Shown piece by piece: positions 61,000 through 64,000 of a stretch of DNA of 64,000 nucleotides (positions are counted from its first letter, which is position 1; every line of letters begins with the position of its first letter). A model generated the notes under the pieces. That model had not been told where the DNA came from and made no database searches. It saw nothing but the letters and a program-made list of their open reading frames with translations. Made by a program: the position numbers and the translations under genes. The stretch comes from Aporrectodea caliginosa (taxonomy: Eukaryota; Annelida; Clitellata; Crassiclitellata; Lumbricidae). Location of the stretch: positions 1,653,745 through 1,717,744 of the forward strand of contig JACEVL010006447.1 of the NCBI GenBank assembly GCA_020284085.1, given 5' to 3'.

Positions 61000-63900
61000 G
61001 AACTAAATTCAAAAATGTTAACACATTTTCGGTAAAGGAGAAAGTAACAAAATAGGATCAAGGGTGTATACTCTTCCCTATCGTTCACATAATATTATGT
61101 CGTCCATGTGTATCGTTCGTTAATATTAAAAATGTATATATTAAGCTGTACACATTTTTAACTGATAAAAATTGAAGAGAAAACCTTATTGAATAATAAT
61201 GGAAATGAGGCAGTTGTTATGATGATCATAACTGCAATTCTCTGGGCAATAGATACCATTGTCTAGATATATGGAGGCTATTAGGCTATTTGTTATATTA
61301 GGGACCACAGCTGCGCATCTTCAGCACGCGTGTGCGCCTCGATGAGCTTGGACCTGCCTCCAGACTCTAATTGCGCATTCTCGGCAATTTGTGTCGCATG
61401 TGTCGCATAAATAAGCGGCTTATGTTTGCCAGGGCGGATGTACGGCATGCAAAAGGAAGAGAAATTCTCAAGGACAGTGTGAATCAATATGCTGTCTTCA
61501 TTTTAAAATTAAATATATATATTCGTTTCTCGTTTGAATCGTTGGATTGTTGGATCAATTTTTGTTGATAACTTACTGACTTTCTTCTGGGTTGAGCCAA
61601 TCTCTCGTCGATCATATGGTTTGATTGCGGATTCCTTGGAAGAAATGCTCATGTGAGAACAGCTATAAACCGATTCCAAGAAAATTATTTCCGCGTGACA
61701 GCTGATTCGTAATGGTGTTGATTCCGGGTCCGTAAACGAGTCATATTTGAAGACAGAATGTTGAAAACAACATTCGTCACATAGGCCTATAAAAAGCATG
61801 CTTTAGTTTTCTAAGTTGCTTTAAATTTCTTTGGTAGCCAGTTATCTATGGCGGATCCAGAATGAAAGTGATATTATATAGCAAAGTGTCAGACTGCTCG
61901 TCAGTTCAGGAAGCTCCATTAAGGTAACTTAATGATCTATTGACGCCTACATTCGCATCGAGCTGTAGACTGGAATTCCCAATGCTCTTTGATCAATTCA
62001 GTTTGACTTGAAAACTATCTAGGATAATTTAAAAGCGTCGTTTGAAATGCAAGTAAATCTATGTTTCAAAGGTTCTTTCTATTTTTAGCAAAAAAGCTAT
62101 AAACCAGTGATAAGAAGATGAATATCTGATTTTATGAAGAAAATATCGTTCAATTGCAGTCTTCTCTCAGGGCTGAACTCAAAATTTTGAACTCGAACTG
62201 TGGAAATGGTCGAGAAAAAGTATCCCATTGGAAGAAGATTCAACCCAAGGATCTGACATTTCTCACAAACGTCTTATATTTATCAGAATATTATGTCATT
62301 CAAAATTTAAAAATGTCGCTGCGACACAACGTTTGATAGTCTTCACCGCAACCAATAAAATTTTGGGCAGGCGCTATAGAGGTTCCTTTTTTATTTATGG
62401 GATCCGAGTGCTAGCTTTCATCTTCAGTTAGTGACTTTCAACGGCAATTTTTAGTAGTAGACATTCTAGGAATGTCTGCGCTTGTTATTGCATGTAGAGA
62501 GTCTACCGGGTTAATCGCAGCATATTTGCATAGCATCTTAAAATGGCCGACAGAGCTTAATTAAGTATTGGACATGCACTGGCATGTCAACCTCTGAACT
62601 GGCGGCCATCGGGAAATTGGTTTTGTCGATGACGACATTCTCGGTGGCGATGATAATGACTGAGGTCGATATGAGACGGCTATGATCGCCTCGCCACACT
62701 TTGATCATCGCCTCATCTAATCGACCGACACTAGACGTACGAAATGCCATCGACAGACCTAAGGCAGTTAAGCGATATGGTGATTGAGCAGTGACCCACA
62801 GTCAACGCTTGCAGCTGCTGCAGCTGGTGCTTCGTGGAAGCAAATGGCACCAGCATCCTCAATGGCCTCCACTGCATCAGCTGCTGCTGCGATCAAACGA
62901 TGCAGAGGTTGTTCTGGCGTAATTGAGAAGCACCGTGAAATGCCGACCCATGTACTCAGGTTGCTGGATGTTCAGGAATTGCGTTGCCATCGTTACTCGA
63001 GGACTCGCTGTTCCCTCATCGTCCACTGCTGCCATCTCAGTCGAATGTCAACGGCAAACTAATATTCCCTGGCGAACGACGACGCATGGCCTTCATGGCC
63101 CTTGTATACCATCCGAATCGATAGCTGATCTGCTCTCTCTGTGATGGCTCCTCGTACAGAACACCGATCTAATACCCCCACCGGGCAATAACAGACCCAT
63201 CGCTAACGATATCGACCGAACATAGAAGACTTCAGTTACTTTGATGTGGCATCTGGCGACAAAAGCATCGATCCCACAGAGCCAAGACAGCAACTGAACT
63301 CTTCTTGGAACAGTTTACCACTGCACTTACGTATACTGTTGCCGTTGACTCTGCTTTGCGACGTATACATATGCTCACAGTGTAATAACGCACTTGTTTA
63401 GATCTGACAGATTGATGAACATATATGGATCTATGAACGGATGGATGGATGGTAGGGAGAACGCATGACGAGCAGATGTGCGGATGTATGGAACGATAGG
63501 CGGATGGACGGTATGGACGAATGGACGGACGAATGAGCCTTTCAATACTATTTCTTCTTAAACGTAGCCCTTATGGTATTGAACAAACATGTAAAAGAAC
63601 ACTCAAAATATAGCAATATCTGGCTGAGCTATGGCCATTTCCCTAATTTTTCCAGAAATTAACTTTTTGACTTTAAAATAAAACGTTGGAATGTCTTGGA
63701 TTTAGTAGCCGTGTTCCTTACCACAGGTAGCCCTTATCAGGACGAGAAATACAAGAGAGAATTAACCGATTTCAGCAATTATATTGACCAAGATCTGACC
63801 ATTTTGCTCTGATTTTTGCTAATTTTCATTATTTCGACCTTGAAATGAGCCCAAATGACCTGAAGTTAAGGCAGACGAAATGATTCTAGATGTCGTTAAG

Positions 63901-64000
63901 AAGAAACAGTTCATCAGTTAGCAATGTTCAGATAGCCTCACTAGAAATGTGGCCAGTAACAGGTTAATCATACACGCAAATAGCCTGACCTCCAACACTG
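61000..64000. other. Region without recognised genes
   Basis: Short frames only. At 62810-62890 GCTGCTGCAGCTG-rich sequence encodes an alanine-rich frame without further support. At 63435-63535 there is a loose GGATGGACG repeat similar to the array at 15836-16061. Confidence 0.4.

Noticed and set aside
62784..63062. An alanine-rich 92-codon frame.
   Set aside because: It derives from a GCTGCTGCAGCTG-rich patch; no splice sites, homologous motif or codon pattern support it.

Overview
The window looks like gene-poor, repeat-rich DNA from an invertebrate animal nuclear genome. The evidence is: spliced coding exons with GT/AG boundaries, many decayed non-LTR retrotransposon (LINE) 3' ends, tRNA-derived SINEs, long microsatellites, a Tc1/mariner relic, and no prokaryote-like gene packing. 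The type of repeats (CR1/L2-like LINE ends, polymerase-B elements) suggests a marine invertebrate such as a lophotrochozoan or a deuterostome, but the sequence alone does not fix the species.

The outstanding feature is a self-contained 9,115-bp element at 43126-52240. It has inverted terminal repeats built from 32-33-bp tandem units (8 on the left, 10 on the right), 5'-AG termini, and a TATATA duplication on both sides, as in Polinton/Maverick elements. Inside are only three recognisable genes: a spliced plus-strand gene for a protein with two PC4-type single-strand-DNA-binding domains (43735-44445); an intact 1,118-residue protein-primed family B DNA polymerase on the minus strand (45046-48402) with all exonuclease and polymerase motifs; and a multi-exon minus-strand gene for an acidic, cysteine-rich (four CxxC) protein (48588-50478) that looks damaged. 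No integrase, capsid, ATPase or protease was found, so this is a stripped-down replication module in a Polinton-like shell. I know of no name for it.

Region by region: 0-1.5 kb has two phase-compatible minus-strand exons of a coiled-coil, laminin-like host gene, with LINE tails in its introns. 4.9-15.3 kb is a graveyard of LINE 3' fragments. 15.8-16.1 kb is a GGAT/GGAC array. 18.4-19.6 kb is the largest LINE reverse transcriptase piece. 20-26 kb is mostly unexplained, with a 600-bp purine-rich strand and a CA array. 27.1-28.3 kb has two adjacent SINEs and a LINE fragment; 28.8-30.1 kb has another SINE and GAGACC-rich repeats. 33.3-37.0 kb has LINE pieces, a GAT array of about 94 units and a LINE end with an ATC tail. 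42.4-42.7 kb has a SINE just outside the polymerase element. Right of the element, 52.4-55.8 kb holds nested relics: LINE pieces, a 1.0-kb insert with G-rich inverted arrays carrying a FLYWCH/Mutator-type fragment, and a 1.2-kb Tc1/mariner copy. 56-64 kb is mostly simple repeats, hairpins and unassigned sequence.

The element genes fit one job: the polymerase can copy linear DNA from a protein primer, and the PC4 protein can bind the displaced single strand. How it integrates is unknown. Nothing was searched in a database; family names rest on motifs read by eye.
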